Shown here: positions 10,578 to 17,612 of the stretch, in pieces
Layout: each line of letters begins with the position of its first letter
How positions within the stretch are numbered: position 1 is the first letter of the stretch
Origin: Erysipelotrichaceae bacterium
GTDB lineage: Bacteria; Bacillota_I; Bacilli_A; Erysipelotrichales; Erysipelotrichaceae
Reading direction: 5' to 3'
NCBI GenBank assembly: GCA_017473335.1
Contig: JAFULN010000014.1
Location: 57,036-121,035, forward strand
Length of the DNA stretch: 64,000 nt
The notes under the pieces: model-generated
What the model was told of the DNA's origin: nothing
The model's input: only the letters and a program-made list of their open reading frames with translations
Database searches by the model: none
Translations under genes and position numbers: made by a program

Positions 10578-11741
10578 TTATTTAGAAAACATGATTTTTT
10601 CACTGTTAAACATCTTAGTTAAGATGACAACTAAAATAGCAGTGACCACCAAATTCATTCCCAATGCCACAAAAATCTGTGATAGTTCATAGCTGAATGA
10701 GAAGATGCCATTCATACACAGAACCAGATTATACACTGGAATCAAATAGAACAAAGTAGACATTCTTTCACCTGTAAGCATCATTGAACTCACTCCAATC
10801 AGCATCACTACAATCATCAATGGAGATACTGCCGTCGATGCTTCTTTAACAGAAGACGTCCATGCAGAGATGATAGAAATTACTGCAGTCAAAAGCAATA
10901 CCGCAGAAATCACAATCAAAAATAACAGGAAATAATCCATCATAGAGTACACTGCAGCACTCATGCCTTCAATTTCTGAACCCATTAGCTTAGGCAATGA
11001 CAACATTGTCCCCAAAAAGCTGGAAACGCCACTCATCAAAGCGACAACACTTAATGAAATAACTTTTCCTAGCGCTAAATCTGAACGTTTCATAGGTGTT
11101 ACTAGAAGTGTCGCAATAGTACCTCTTTCTTTTTCTCCCGCAATCGATTCTGGCGCCACAGAGATACATCCGCTGTACACAAACATCAATAGCAGCATAG
11201 GAAGCATCATCGAATAAATCATCGCACTCATATCTTCATCTGAAGCCAAATCATACGTTTCACCTTTAGAGTTCATCGTAAAGGCATTTGCCAGAGAGTC
11301 TTCATACGTTGTGAGTGTATTTGCCACAAACTGATAGATTTTCGCAGATTCATTGTTGACGGAATTATAATAGATTTCAATTTCAGGGAGTCCTGATTTC
11401 TCTTCAATCTTTTTTGAGAAATCTTCTGGAAAGTAAACCACTAAATCGAGTGTCTGTGCTGCAATCTCTTCTTTTGCCTTATCCAAACTCAGATTTGAAA
11501 CATCTGTCTGTTCCATATACAGAAGTTTAAATCTTGTATTCAAATCCTCCGGCAGGTTATATACTGCAACTATCGGCTTATAATCCTCATCTGTACCCAG
11601 CATATTGGCCATGCCATCTCCCATAAAGGAATAGATGCCATAAATCATCAAACCAGGAAGCAGCACTGTCGTAAGCATTAACTTCTTATCTGTTAAAAAG
11701 CGAAACAGTTCTTTTTTTACAATTGCTAAAATCTTATTCAT
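10578..11741 (-). CDS. ABC transporter permease, NatB/ABC-2 type
   Basis: The protein of about 387 residues has one N-terminal membrane anchor (about 20-42), a large extracytoplasmic domain (about 45-180), and five or six membrane segments in the C-terminal half, including the conserved cytoplasmic stretch APESIAGEKERGTIATLLVTPMKRSDLALGK typical of NatB and YhaP exporters. It overlaps the ATPase gene by 8 bases. AGGTGG before the ATG at 11741 favours that start over GTG at 11750. The pair resembles the sodium-extruding NatAB or peptide exporters; the substrate cannot be told from sequence. Confidence 0.9.
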   Translation of the reverse strand: MNKILAIVKKELFRFLTDKKLMLTTVLLPGLMIYGIYSFMGDGMANMLGTDEDYKPIVAVYNLPEDLNTRFKLLYMEQTDVSNLSLDKAKEEIAAQTLDLVVYFPEDFSKKIEEKSGLPEIEIYYNSVNNESAKIYQFVANTLTTYEDSLANAFTMNSKGETYDLASDEDMSAMIYSMMLPMLLLMFVYSGCISVAPESIAGEKERGTIATLLVTPMKRSDLALGKVISLSVVALMSGVSSFLGTMLSLPKLMGSEIEGMSAAVYSMMDYFLLFLIVISAVLLLTAVISIISAWTSSVKEASTAVSPLMIVVMLIGVSSMMLTGERMSTLFYLIPVYNLVLCMNGIFSFSYELSQIFVALGMNLVVTAILVVILTKMFNSEKIMFSK

Positions 11742-12513
11742 GCAAGCCACCTACCGTTTCTTCATACAACTGAAAAAAGCGATCCTCCAAGTTCATTCCA
11801 TTCAAGAACGTATCTAATTTCTCACAAACAACCAGTTTCCCATCAATAATGATACCCACTCGATCACAAATCTTTTCTACTAGTGAGAAAATATGCGTTG
11901 AAACAATAATGCTTTTTCCTGAATTCTTTAATTCAATCAAAAAGTCTGTTACTACTTTCGCAGTAAGTATATCTAATCCATTGGTCGGTTCATCAAAAAT
12001 AATAATATCTGGATCATGTACAATTGAAATAACCAGAGATACTTTCTGTTTCATCCCTGTGGATAGGTTGGCTACCTTCACTTCTGCAAATTTATCAATT
12101 TCAAAACGTTCAAACAGTTCTTTTTTGCGTTCATCACGTACATCCTTTGGCACATTGTGAAGATCACTGAAAAAATCATATAAATAGTTTGGTGTAAAGT
12201 AATCTTCCAATTTTAATTCACTTGTTAGAAACCCAATGCGAGCACGCACTTCTTCTGGCTGCTTTACAATACTGAATCCATCCACCAAAGCATCACCCTC
12301 ATCAGGTTTAATAAGTGTTGACAACATTCTTAAAGTTGTTGTTTTCCCTGCACCATTTGGTCCTAAAAGCCCAAAGATTTCTCCTTCATAGGCATCAAAG
12401 CTAATGCCATTGACAGCTACTTTCAGCTTCTGTTTTGTCTTTTCAATTTTCTGCTGCTTCTTAGAAAGTTTGAACGTTTTCTTTAAGCCTTCTACATGTA
12501 AAATTGTTTTCAT
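11734..12513 (-). CDS. ABC transporter ATP-binding protein, NatA type
   Basis: The 259-residue ATPase shows Walker A (GPNGAGKTT), Q-loop (IGFLTSE), signature (NLSTGMKQK), Walker B (IIIFDEPTNGLD) and H-loop (VSTHIF). A lysine-rich stretch at about residues 15-32 (KTFKLSKKQQKIEKTKQKLK) is longer than usual. It partners the permease at 10578-11741. Its start overlaps the stop of the HTH gene upstream by 4 bases, so regulator, ATPase and permease form one operon. Confidence 0.95.
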   Translation of the reverse strand: MKTILHVEGLKKTFKLSKKQQKIEKTKQKLKVAVNGISFDAYEGEIFGLLGPNGAGKTTTLRMLSTLIKPDEGDALVDGFSIVKQPEEVRARIGFLTSELKLEDYFTPNYLYDFFSDLHNVPKDVRDERKKELFERFEIDKFAEVKVANLSTGMKQKVSLVISIVHDPDIIIFDEPTNGLDILTAKVVTDFLIELKNSGKSIIVSTHIFSLVEKICDRVGIIIDGKLVVCEKLDTFLNGMNLEDRFFQLYEETVGGLHE

Positions 12514-12716
12514 TCTTCACCCTCCTCAATCATAAATACTTCCTCAACAGGAACCTGGAATACATGGGCAATTTTTAAAGCCAGTACAATCGATGGACTA
12601 TAATCTCCACGTTCAATAGAACTAATCGTTTGTCTGGATGCACCTACGATTTCTCCCAGCTGCTGCTGATTCAGATTCATGTTCGATCGAAACTCTTTCA
12701 CTTTATTTATCAACAT
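12510..12716 (-). CDS. XRE/YgzD-type HTH regulator of the NatAB-like operon
   Basis: The 68-residue protein is a single Cro/CI-type helix-turn-helix (LNQQQLGEIVGASRQTISSIERGDYSPSI) with the short C-terminal tail typical of YgzD-like repressors. It is the first gene of the ABC operon and lies downstream of a perfect promoter embedded in two similar 18-bp dyads, which suggests direct autoregulation. Ribosome site AAGGGGA precedes the ATG. Confidence 0.93.
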   Translation of the reverse strand: MLINKVKEFRSNMNLNQQQLGEIVGASRQTISSIERGDYSPSIVLALKIAHVFQVPVEEVFMIEEGEE

Positions 12717-12729
12717 TCTTTTCCCCTTA

Positions 12730-12747
12730 TGACAACTTTTCTTGTCA
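12730..12747. promoter_or_regulatory. operator-like dyad, downstream copy
   Basis: The 18-bp palindrome tgacaacttttcttgtca has near-perfect half sites (TGACAA and TTGTCA). It lies between the -10 box and the HTH start. It is a close copy of the dyad at 12763-12780, offset by exactly 33 bp, about three helical turns. Confidence 0.7.
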
Positions 12748-12752
12748 ATCTA

Positions 12753-12781
12753 AGTATAACTCTGACAAGTTTTCTTGTCAA
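12753..12781 (-). promoter_or_regulatory. strong sigma-A promoter of the HTH-natAB operon
   Basis: On the minus strand TTGACA (12776-12781) and TATACT (12753-12758) are separated by exactly 17 bases. The -35 box and half the spacer lie inside the 18-bp dyad at 12763-12780. Confidence 0.88.
12763..12780. promoter_or_regulatory. operator-like dyad overlapping the -35 box
   Basis: The palindrome tgacaagttttcttgtca has perfect TGACAAG/CTTGTCA half sites around a 4-base centre. It covers the -35 box and the spacer of the promoter, so binding there would block RNA polymerase. Confidence 0.75.
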
Positions 12782-12810
12782 ATAAGAAAAATGCAATTCA
12801 CAGAACTGCA

Positions 12811-12963
12811 TTACTTTTCTTTTCTCATTTTATAGGTTGCTACACCCGCAAACAAAAGCGCAATAATCAAATAGAACCAGTTGTCATTTACCGCCCAGCA
12901 AGCCAGCCACACAAAGGCACACAGCCATTCTAATACCGCCCACTTTTTACATTTTTCTCTCAT
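12811..12963 (-). CDS. small membrane protein, about 50 residues
   Basis: The start at 12963 gives MREKCKKWAVLEWL..., a basic N-terminus followed by two hydrophobic segments separated by a short Asn/Asp turn, and ending in KMRKEK. It overlaps the end of the upstream 157-residue gene, whose last codon and stop (ATG TAA) lie inside it, so it is probably translationally coupled. An alternative start at 12993 would add ten residues. It is the last gene of the HTH-membrane protein operon. Function is unknown. Confidence 0.6.
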   Translation of the reverse strand: MREKCKKWAVLEWLCAFVWLACWAVNDNWFYLIIALLFAGVATYKMRKEK

Positions 12964-13420
12964 AATACACCCTGCTTCCAGTAAGACAAACAATCACTAC
13001 AGCTACTACAGCCGCCAAAGTCAGAAACACTTTCATATCCAGAAAGAAACTGACAATCAACGCTGCATAAACCAAGCCAAACGCCCACATGCCTGCTGTA
13101 CTCATCGTCTTTAATGTCACTAAACGATTTCTTTCATCGTTCTCTTCAATCCATTGTTTTTTAAGTTTCTTTTCATCTTTTAAAAGCTTTTGATTTTGAA
13201 TCAGAAGAAGAACTCCGCAAATTCCTAAACCAACGCCAATCCCTGAAATAAATCCTGAATGATGATCATTTTGAATTACATGTGTCATAAATGCTCCAAA
13301 ACCACTTGATGCCATCAACAGTCCTAAAACTGCCATTGCCGCAAACACAATACTTCTTTTTTTAATGCTGTCCTTATACTCTTTCAATGTTTCAGCGTGA
13401 CTCATCATCTTTACTAACAT
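12947..13420 (-). CDS. four-helix membrane protein of unknown function (possibly DUF2178-like)
   Basis: The 157-residue protein has two N-terminal membrane helices (about 24-46 and 56-75), a charged cytoplasmic loop with the motif IEENDERNRLVTLK, and two C-terminal helices (about 107-127 and 130-148). The DERN motif between helix pairs resembles small membrane proteins (DUF2178-like) that are often co-transcribed with a YgzD-type HTH regulator, as here. It overlaps the regulator stop by 7 bases; GGAGGAAG precedes the ATG. A regulatory or stress-sensing role is inferred only from this pairing. Confidence 0.75.
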   Translation of the reverse strand: MLVKMMSHAETLKEYKDSIKKRSIVFAAMAVLGLLMASSGFGAFMTHVIQNDHHSGFISGIGVGLGICGVLLLIQNQKLLKDEKKLKKQWIEENDERNRLVTLKTMSTAGMWAFGLVYAALIVSFFLDMKVFLTLAAVVAVVIVCLTGSRVYYERKM

Positions 13421-13620
13421 ACATCTTCCTCCTCAAAAATAAACAAATCTTCAATAGTACATTCAAAGTATCTTGCCAATTTATACGCAAGTACAAGCGA
13501 TGCATTATAGCGCCCATTCTCAAGTGAAATAATTGTTTGACGCGTTACATCCATTGCATCCGCAAGTTCATTCTGTGTTACCTTGCGTATCTTTCTTTTT
13601 TCCTGTATACGGTTTTTCAA
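13414..13620 (-). CDS. XRE/YgzD-type HTH regulator starting at TTG
   Basis: A Cro/CI-type HTH (VTQNELADAMDVTRQTIISLENGRYNASL) followed by an acidic tail. The first in-frame start (TTG at 13647) has no ribosome site and falls right at the predicted transcript start. TTG at 13620 is preceded by AAGGGAG at 7 bases and gives the family-typical N-terminus MKNRIQEKRK, so I prefer it (68 residues). It heads an operon with two membrane proteins. A textbook promoter lies just upstream with imperfect dyads over it, suggesting autoregulation. It is a paralogue of the HTH at 12510-12716. Confidence 0.9.
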   Translation of the reverse strand: MKNRIQEKRKIRKVTQNELADAMDVTRQTIISLENGRYNASLVLAYKLARYFECTIEDLFIFEEEDVC

Positions 13621-13649
13621 ATCAAATCTCCCTTTCTTGAGATACAAAA

Positions 13650-13678
13650 AGTATAGTTCACTTTACATTTTATGTCAA
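13650..13678 (-). promoter_or_regulatory. strong sigma-A promoter of the second HTH operon
   Basis: On the minus strand TTGACA (13673-13678) and TATACT (13650-13655) are spaced by 17 bases. An imperfect dyad CTTTACAT-ttt-ATGTCAAG (13661-13679) covers the -35 box, and GATAC-aaaaa-GTATA (13641-13654) overlaps the -10 box. Both are candidate operators. Confidence 0.85.
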
Positions 13679-13703
13679 GTTTTCTTTACTTTCGCTATTC
13701 TAT

Positions 13704-13732
13704 TTGACTCTCTATTCATGTTTTACTATAAT
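13704..13732 (+). promoter_or_regulatory. strong sigma-A promoter for the YgjV-family gene
   Basis: TTGACT (13704-13709) and TATAAT (13727-13732) are spaced by 17 bases. Transcription should start near 13738-13739, giving a leader of about 133 nucleotides before the start codon. Confidence 0.88.
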
Positions 13733-13736
13733 ACTT

Positions 13737-13801
13737 TTGTCATTTATGCTTGTAATAGGTCAAGCGTTTCTACACACAGCCTTAACTGTGAACAGTGACA
13801 A
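13737..13801 (+). ncRNA. candidate riboswitch aptamer with purine-riboswitch-like three-way junction
   Basis: The leader can fold into P1 (13737-13744 with 13794-13801, 8 pairs including one G-U), P2 (GCUUG 13748-13752 with CAAGC 13761-13765) and P3 (CACAG 13775-13779 with CUGUG 13786-13790). The P2-P3 joint is GUUUCUAC (13766-13773), identical to the J2/3 core of purine riboswitches. The P2 loop contains AUAGG and the P3 loop CCUUAA, so a GG-CC loop contact is possible. The P3-P1 joint reads AAC instead of ACU or AUU, so the ligand-pairing base (position 74 in the B. subtilis xpt numbering) would be A, and both loops differ in length from the consensus. The P1 3' strand can alternatively pair downstream (GUGAC 13795-13799 with GUCAC 13803-13807). 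Inference from hand folding. Confidence 0.55.
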
Positions 13802-13835
13802 GGTCACTTTGATCAGTACAGGAATCAAAAATACT

Positions 13836-13861
13836 GTCTGGTCATTTGGCCAGACTTTTTT
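13836..13861 (+). terminator. leader terminator just before the YgjV ribosome site
   Basis: GTCTGGTC (13836-13843) pairs with GGCCAGAC (13848-13855) around ATTT, then six T residues run directly into TGGAGG. It lies between promoter and gene, so it must be conditional for the gene to be expressed. Confidence 0.85.
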
Positions 13862-13871
13862 GGAGGTTTGT

Positions 13872-14378
13872 ATGAACACTTTGATCATCGGAAATTTTAT
13901 TGCATTCATCGGCTGTATATTAATGGTAGCCGTCGGGTTTATTAAAGAAAAGAAAAAAATACTTATTGTGCAGTGTTTTCAATTTGGTATTCAAGGAATT
14001 GCCAATCTTATTCTAGGTGCTTATGCTGGATTTATATCAGGAATGATATCCATTGTACGTAATCTTGTCTTTTCTAAAATCAATTCTACACTTTCCCTTA
14101 AACTGTTATTTATTGCTGCTCAACTTATTTTAACCATGAATCCTAACAGTTTTAATCTAATAGAATGTCTTCCTGTCATTGCTACTGTTGGACTGACATG
14201 GTTTATCGACACTGAGAGTAATATCACTTTTAAAAAAGTTATCATCGTCACATGTACATGCTGGTTGATTTATGATTTCTCTTATTCCAATTACGTTGCC
14301 ATGTCTTTTGACTTCTTTACTATTATTTCAAATTTCATGGGTATAAAAATGATTCAAAAAGACAAAGGAGCTGCATAA
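13872..14378 (+). CDS. YgjV-family (Imp-YgjV) small polytopic membrane protein
   Basis: The 168-residue protein has about six to seven hydrophobic segments and the family features GNFIAFIGCILMVAVGF near the start, QCFQFGIQGIANLILGAYAG, and a mid-protein WFIDTE loop. I placed the start at 13872 because TGGAGG sits 5 bases upstream; the open frame reaches further upstream, but that part is leader RNA. The family has no firmly established substrate, though its size and repeat-like plan resemble small transporters such as PnuC and SWEET. The leader with a purine-riboswitch-like fold and a terminator suggests control by a nucleobase-like or related metabolite, which would fit import or export of it. 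That is inference. Confidence 0.75.
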   Translation: MNTLIIGNFIAFIGCILMVAVGFIKEKKKILIVQCFQFGIQGIANLILGAYAGFISGMISIVRNLVFSKINSTLSLKLLFIAAQLILTMNPNSFNLIECLPVIATVGLTWFIDTESNITFKKVIIVTCTCWLIYDFSYSNYVAMSFDFFTIISNFMGIKMIQKDKGAA

Positions 14379-14391
14379 CAGCTCCTTATTT
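14365..14391. terminator. bidirectional terminator after YgjV gene
   Basis: AAGGAGCTG (14365-14373) pairs with CAGCTCCTT (14379-14387); the stop codon TAA sits in the loop region and T-rich sequence follows. It also serves the convergent epimerase gene. Confidence 0.8.
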
Positions 14392-15900
14392 TATTGCCTC
14401 TTTGAAATCATCGAAGACTTCAGGACCATACACATTCATTTCATTTAAATCATGAAGAGGTGTCCACACCTGTGCAAAAAATGGATTGATTTTAGCTTCT
14501 GTATCATAATCCCATGGCCAAGGCAGTTCTTCATGACACCAGTGTCCACCTTTTAATACTAGATTAGGAGACATCATAAACGTGTTGCCACGTGCACTTT
14601 TCCACAAAACAGGCGTATACATATCTACAAGCTCTTCTGCCAGACATTCTCCACCTCGATATGCCGCGGCCCTTTTTAAATCTTCTAGTGTCAATTCATC
14701 AAAAGGCTTAGTTTCATCATAGCCATGATTCAGAATCAGAACTTCTTCTGATTCTTTTTTCTTAGATGGTACTACAAGTTTGAAATCATTCCAGTTATCT
14801 GGAATCTGATGATATTTTTCAAGACTTCCATAATAAGCACTCATGCGTTCTTCTACATTTTGCTGTACCCACCACAAAGTCCCATAGGTCTTGGTTTTCG
14901 CAATACTTTTCATCCAGGTATGCTTCAAAATCGGTGCATAAGGACGTCCTAAGAAAGCCAGTTTATAGAAAGGTTCTACATGATTCATCATTTCTTTAAA
15001 GTATTCTTTGACTGGTATATTCGCTCTGAAATGGCACAGTTCTTCTAAAACATCTCCATCAAGATACCATTGACCATGGAAATTCTGTGTTGTAAACCAG
15101 TTTGGGCAAAATAAACTTTTTGGTGAACCTAATCCCAATGTTGTTAAAATCAATTCTTCAAATTCATAGTTCGTTAATCGATACTCTTCACCAGAACCAA
15201 TGTTATAGAACTTTCTCCAGAAAGTATCAGGTAAATCCATCGAACAAATATTTGCCATCAAACGCCCAGAATCTTCAACTGTCGCCCATTCAAGCACACC
15301 ATTCATCGGCACATGATACATGATTGGTTCCATATTTTTAAGAATATCTGGATACAGAATCCCAGACTGACGAAGTGATACCCAGTGTTTTAAGCCAGAT
15401 TCCGCAAAAACCGCTTCAGCCTTAACTTTACTGATTGCATAGTGATCATACACGCTGATTTTAATTGGATCCCCACATCTTCCCCAATGAATCGGAGGAT
15501 TACGGTCCCCAGTTTCTGCCACTGTACCAATATAAACAACTTTCACTGCATCTGGATCTTTCTGAGCTTTTACAGCCTTTACGATATTCTGTGCTGCACC
15601 AATGTTCGTCTTTAATGTTGTCATTGGATAATAATCTGCCTTAGGTGAAACCATACCTCCAATATGAAGCACATAATCTGCACCATTCACTAAATTCAAT
15701 ACATCTTCATAATTTAACAAATTACCCCAAATAATACGTACAGAAGAATCATTCAAATAAGATGCAAACTTCTTTCGATTCTTCTCGCTGTCTCTCATCA
15801 AAAGCGCAATATCAACTTCATCCTTTTTCTTATACAATTCTAGAAAGGTCTGAAATCCCATAATTCCAGATGCACCAGTTAAAGCTACTGTTTTTTTCAT
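14386..15900 (-). CDS. NAD(P)-dependent epimerase/dehydratase (extended SDR) with long C-terminal region
   Basis: The N-terminal half is an extended short-chain dehydrogenase: glycine motif TGASGIMGF, the NADYVLHIGG strand region, and the catalytic Tyr-Lys pair in YAISKVK with an upstream IGTVAETG serine/threonine strand. After about residue 320 there is an additional region of roughly 185 residues with many Trp and Tyr (for example HWCHEELPWPWDYD) that is not part of the standard fold. Total length (504) is well above the usual 300-350. It is a single gene flanked by terminators. The substrate is unknown. ATG at 15900 with AGGTG upstream gives MKKTVALTGASG; ATG at 15906 and GTG at 15909 are alternatives. 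Confidence 0.85.
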   Translation of the reverse strand: MKKTVALTGASGIMGFQTFLELYKKKDEVDIALLMRDSEKNRKKFASYLNDSSVRIIWGNLLNYEDVLNLVNGADYVLHIGGMVSPKADYYPMTTLKTNIGAAQNIVKAVKAQKDPDAVKVVYIGTVAETGDRNPPIHWGRCGDPIKISVYDHYAISKVKAEAVFAESGLKHWVSLRQSGILYPDILKNMEPIMYHVPMNGVLEWATVEDSGRLMANICSMDLPDTFWRKFYNIGSGEEYRLTNYEFEELILTTLGLGSPKSLFCPNWFTTQNFHGQWYLDGDVLEELCHFRANIPVKEYFKEMMNHVEPFYKLAFLGRPYAPILKHTWMKSIAKTKTYGTLWWVQQNVEERMSAYYGSLEKYHQIPDNWNDFKLVVPSKKKESEEVLILNHGYDETKPFDELTLEDLKRAAAYRGGECLAEELVDMYTPVLWKSARGNTFMMSPNLVLKGGHWCHEELPWPWDYDTEAKINPFFAQVWTPLHDLNEMNVYGPEVFDDFKEAIK

Positions 15901-15937
15901 ATTCATCACCTATTTTATTTTAGCATATACAATAGAA

Positions 15938-15961
15938 AAGATGTCCTTTTCAGAACATCTT
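15938..15961 (-). terminator. intrinsic terminator overlapping stop of 522-residue gene
   Basis: AAGATGT (15938-15944) pairs with ACATCTT (15955-15961). On the minus strand it is followed by TTCTATTG, and the stop codon is part of the stem. Confidence 0.7.
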
Positions 15962-17528
15962 ATATTCGATTTAGCTTTGGTTTACCTATCTTTCGCACAC
16001 GTCTCAATACATCTTGGTAATAGTCTAACATTTTCTTTCTTGAATATTGAACAACTTTAAGGAATTCTGGATTTTCATTATATAAGCGTTGTTCATCAGG
16101 AGTCTCTCTGTATTTGCAGATATAGATCATTTTTTCTAAGAAATCTGTATACAACGCTACTTTTTCAGTAAGTACCGCTTTATCCAAATCTCTTTGTGCT
16201 TTCGATTTCGATTTTTGTTTCAGTCCATAAAAAACATAATATGCACCAAACAGTGCCACCGCACCACAAATCAAAACAACAATCCACAGAAGCAACGTTT
16301 CAAGAGGAACAATCGCATTCAACAAAGCACAAACAAGTAAAAACACCCCTGGAATAATTAGGGCAGCCACAATTCCGGCAGTAAACAACAAAATCAATCC
16401 AGCAACTCCTAACAAAAACCCTAATGAATCTACCAATAATGTAAATATACTCGAAAATTTGAACGCAAGGAAGATACACACAATACCAATAACCAAAAGA
16501 ATAAGACCACCCACAATATCAATACCACCTTGATCATTAGAATCAGTTTCTAGTTTTTCTAGATATTGAATGTCTTTTTCCATTCCTTTTGAAAGCTCAG
16601 GCTGTTTATCTTCCTTTTCAAAAGCTCCACAGTAATATACAAGTGGAAAATCCATGATACGGATAACGTCATGATCCATTTTATCGCTCGATTCTTTAAA
16701 TTGATTCCTCAAAAAGTAAGCAACTTTCTCATTCAAGTTCAGCATATATTCTGCTTTCGAAAAATCCTGATTATGAATCAAGCTTTTAATTTCTGATGAT
16801 TGGTTAACCACTATAGCTCCAATAATGTCTGAATTCACATTACCGCATTTGACTTCATCCACGAATTCAAACAAGGACATTTCCGCAAGAGAATTCGATT
16901 TACTATCTTTTGCATTCCACGAATTCAAAACAAATAAACACTCATTGAAACGAACAGTCACCATCGTGTAATACTGAATGACCAATTCCTGATTTTTATT
17001 AAAAGCTGAACTCTTTGAAGGATCGGAAGGTTTCATGGATTTACAAGCATTCTGAATATTCTTTACAGCTTGTAGATACAGTCTCACTTCAGAACATAGC
17101 TGTTCAATTTTTCTTTTTTGCAGTTTTTGAATCAGCACATTAGGAATCCACTTCATCTTTCTAACTATGTTCAATCTTTTAATTTTATATCGAATATCTT
17201 CTAAGACCATCGCCATCTTACTTACTGGATTTTCAGGGATTCCATCTTTTTCTTTTACAACATAGACAAAATGTTCCATCAATCCATTTGTATCGGTGAT
17301 AACCAGAGGTTTTTTACCTTGTTTAGCCGCTTCTTCTCTACATAAAACTTTTTCAAAATCATGATGCAAATAAGCCAACGTAATACCATCTGAAATCTGA
17401 GAGGCTCTTGTTCGAATAAATTCCAAGCGATTTACATAGTCTTTAAGTTCTTGATCTGTTATCTGAACATTCAAATTTAAAAAATCCAATAAACTAAGTT
17501 CATTCAATCTATTTTTTTGCATACTCAT
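15960..17528 (-). CDS. large membrane protein of unknown function
   Basis: I do not recognise this 522-residue protein. The first 320 residues are charged and mostly helical with no clear enzyme motif. Four hydrophobic segments cluster between about residues 338 and 447 (starting GGIDIVGGLILLVIGIV). A basic linker (GLKQKSKSKAQRD) and a helical C-terminal tail of about 70 residues follow, ending RRVRKIGKPKLNRI. It has no N-terminal signal, so both soluble ends are probably cytoplasmic. It stands alone, flanked by terminators on both sides. GGGG lies 8 bases before the ATG at 17528. Confidence 0.75.
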   Translation of the reverse strand: MSMQKNRLNELSLLDFLNLNVQITDQELKDYVNRLEFIRTRASQISDGITLAYLHHDFEKVLCREEAAKQGKKPLVITDTNGLMEHFVYVVKEKDGIPENPVSKMAMVLEDIRYKIKRLNIVRKMKWIPNVLIQKLQKRKIEQLCSEVRLYLQAVKNIQNACKSMKPSDPSKSSAFNKNQELVIQYYTMVTVRFNECLFVLNSWNAKDSKSNSLAEMSLFEFVDEVKCGNVNSDIIGAIVVNQSSEIKSLIHNQDFSKAEYMLNLNEKVAYFLRNQFKESSDKMDHDVIRIMDFPLVYYCGAFEKEDKQPELSKGMEKDIQYLEKLETDSNDQGGIDIVGGLILLVIGIVCIFLAFKFSSIFTLLVDSLGFLLGVAGLILLFTAGIVAALIIPGVFLLVCALLNAIVPLETLLLWIVVLICGAVALFGAYYVFYGLKQKSKSKAQRDLDKAVLTEKVALYTDFLEKMIYICKYRETPDEQRLYNENPEFLKVVQYSRKKMLDYYQDVLRRVRKIGKPKLNRI

Positions 17529-17576
17529 ATACTCTACCCCGCTAACTATTACTAGTATAGCACTTTCCCAAAGAAA

Positions 17577-17605
17577 AAGATGTCCCCAAAAAGGACATCT
17601 TCAAC
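17577..17605 (-). terminator. intrinsic terminator after gpmI
   Basis: AAGATGTCC pairs with GGACATCTT (ending near 17601) around CCAAAAA; T-rich sequence follows on the minus strand. It is nearly the same hairpin as the terminator at 15938-15961. Confidence 0.8.
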
Positions 17606-17612
17606 TTGTATT

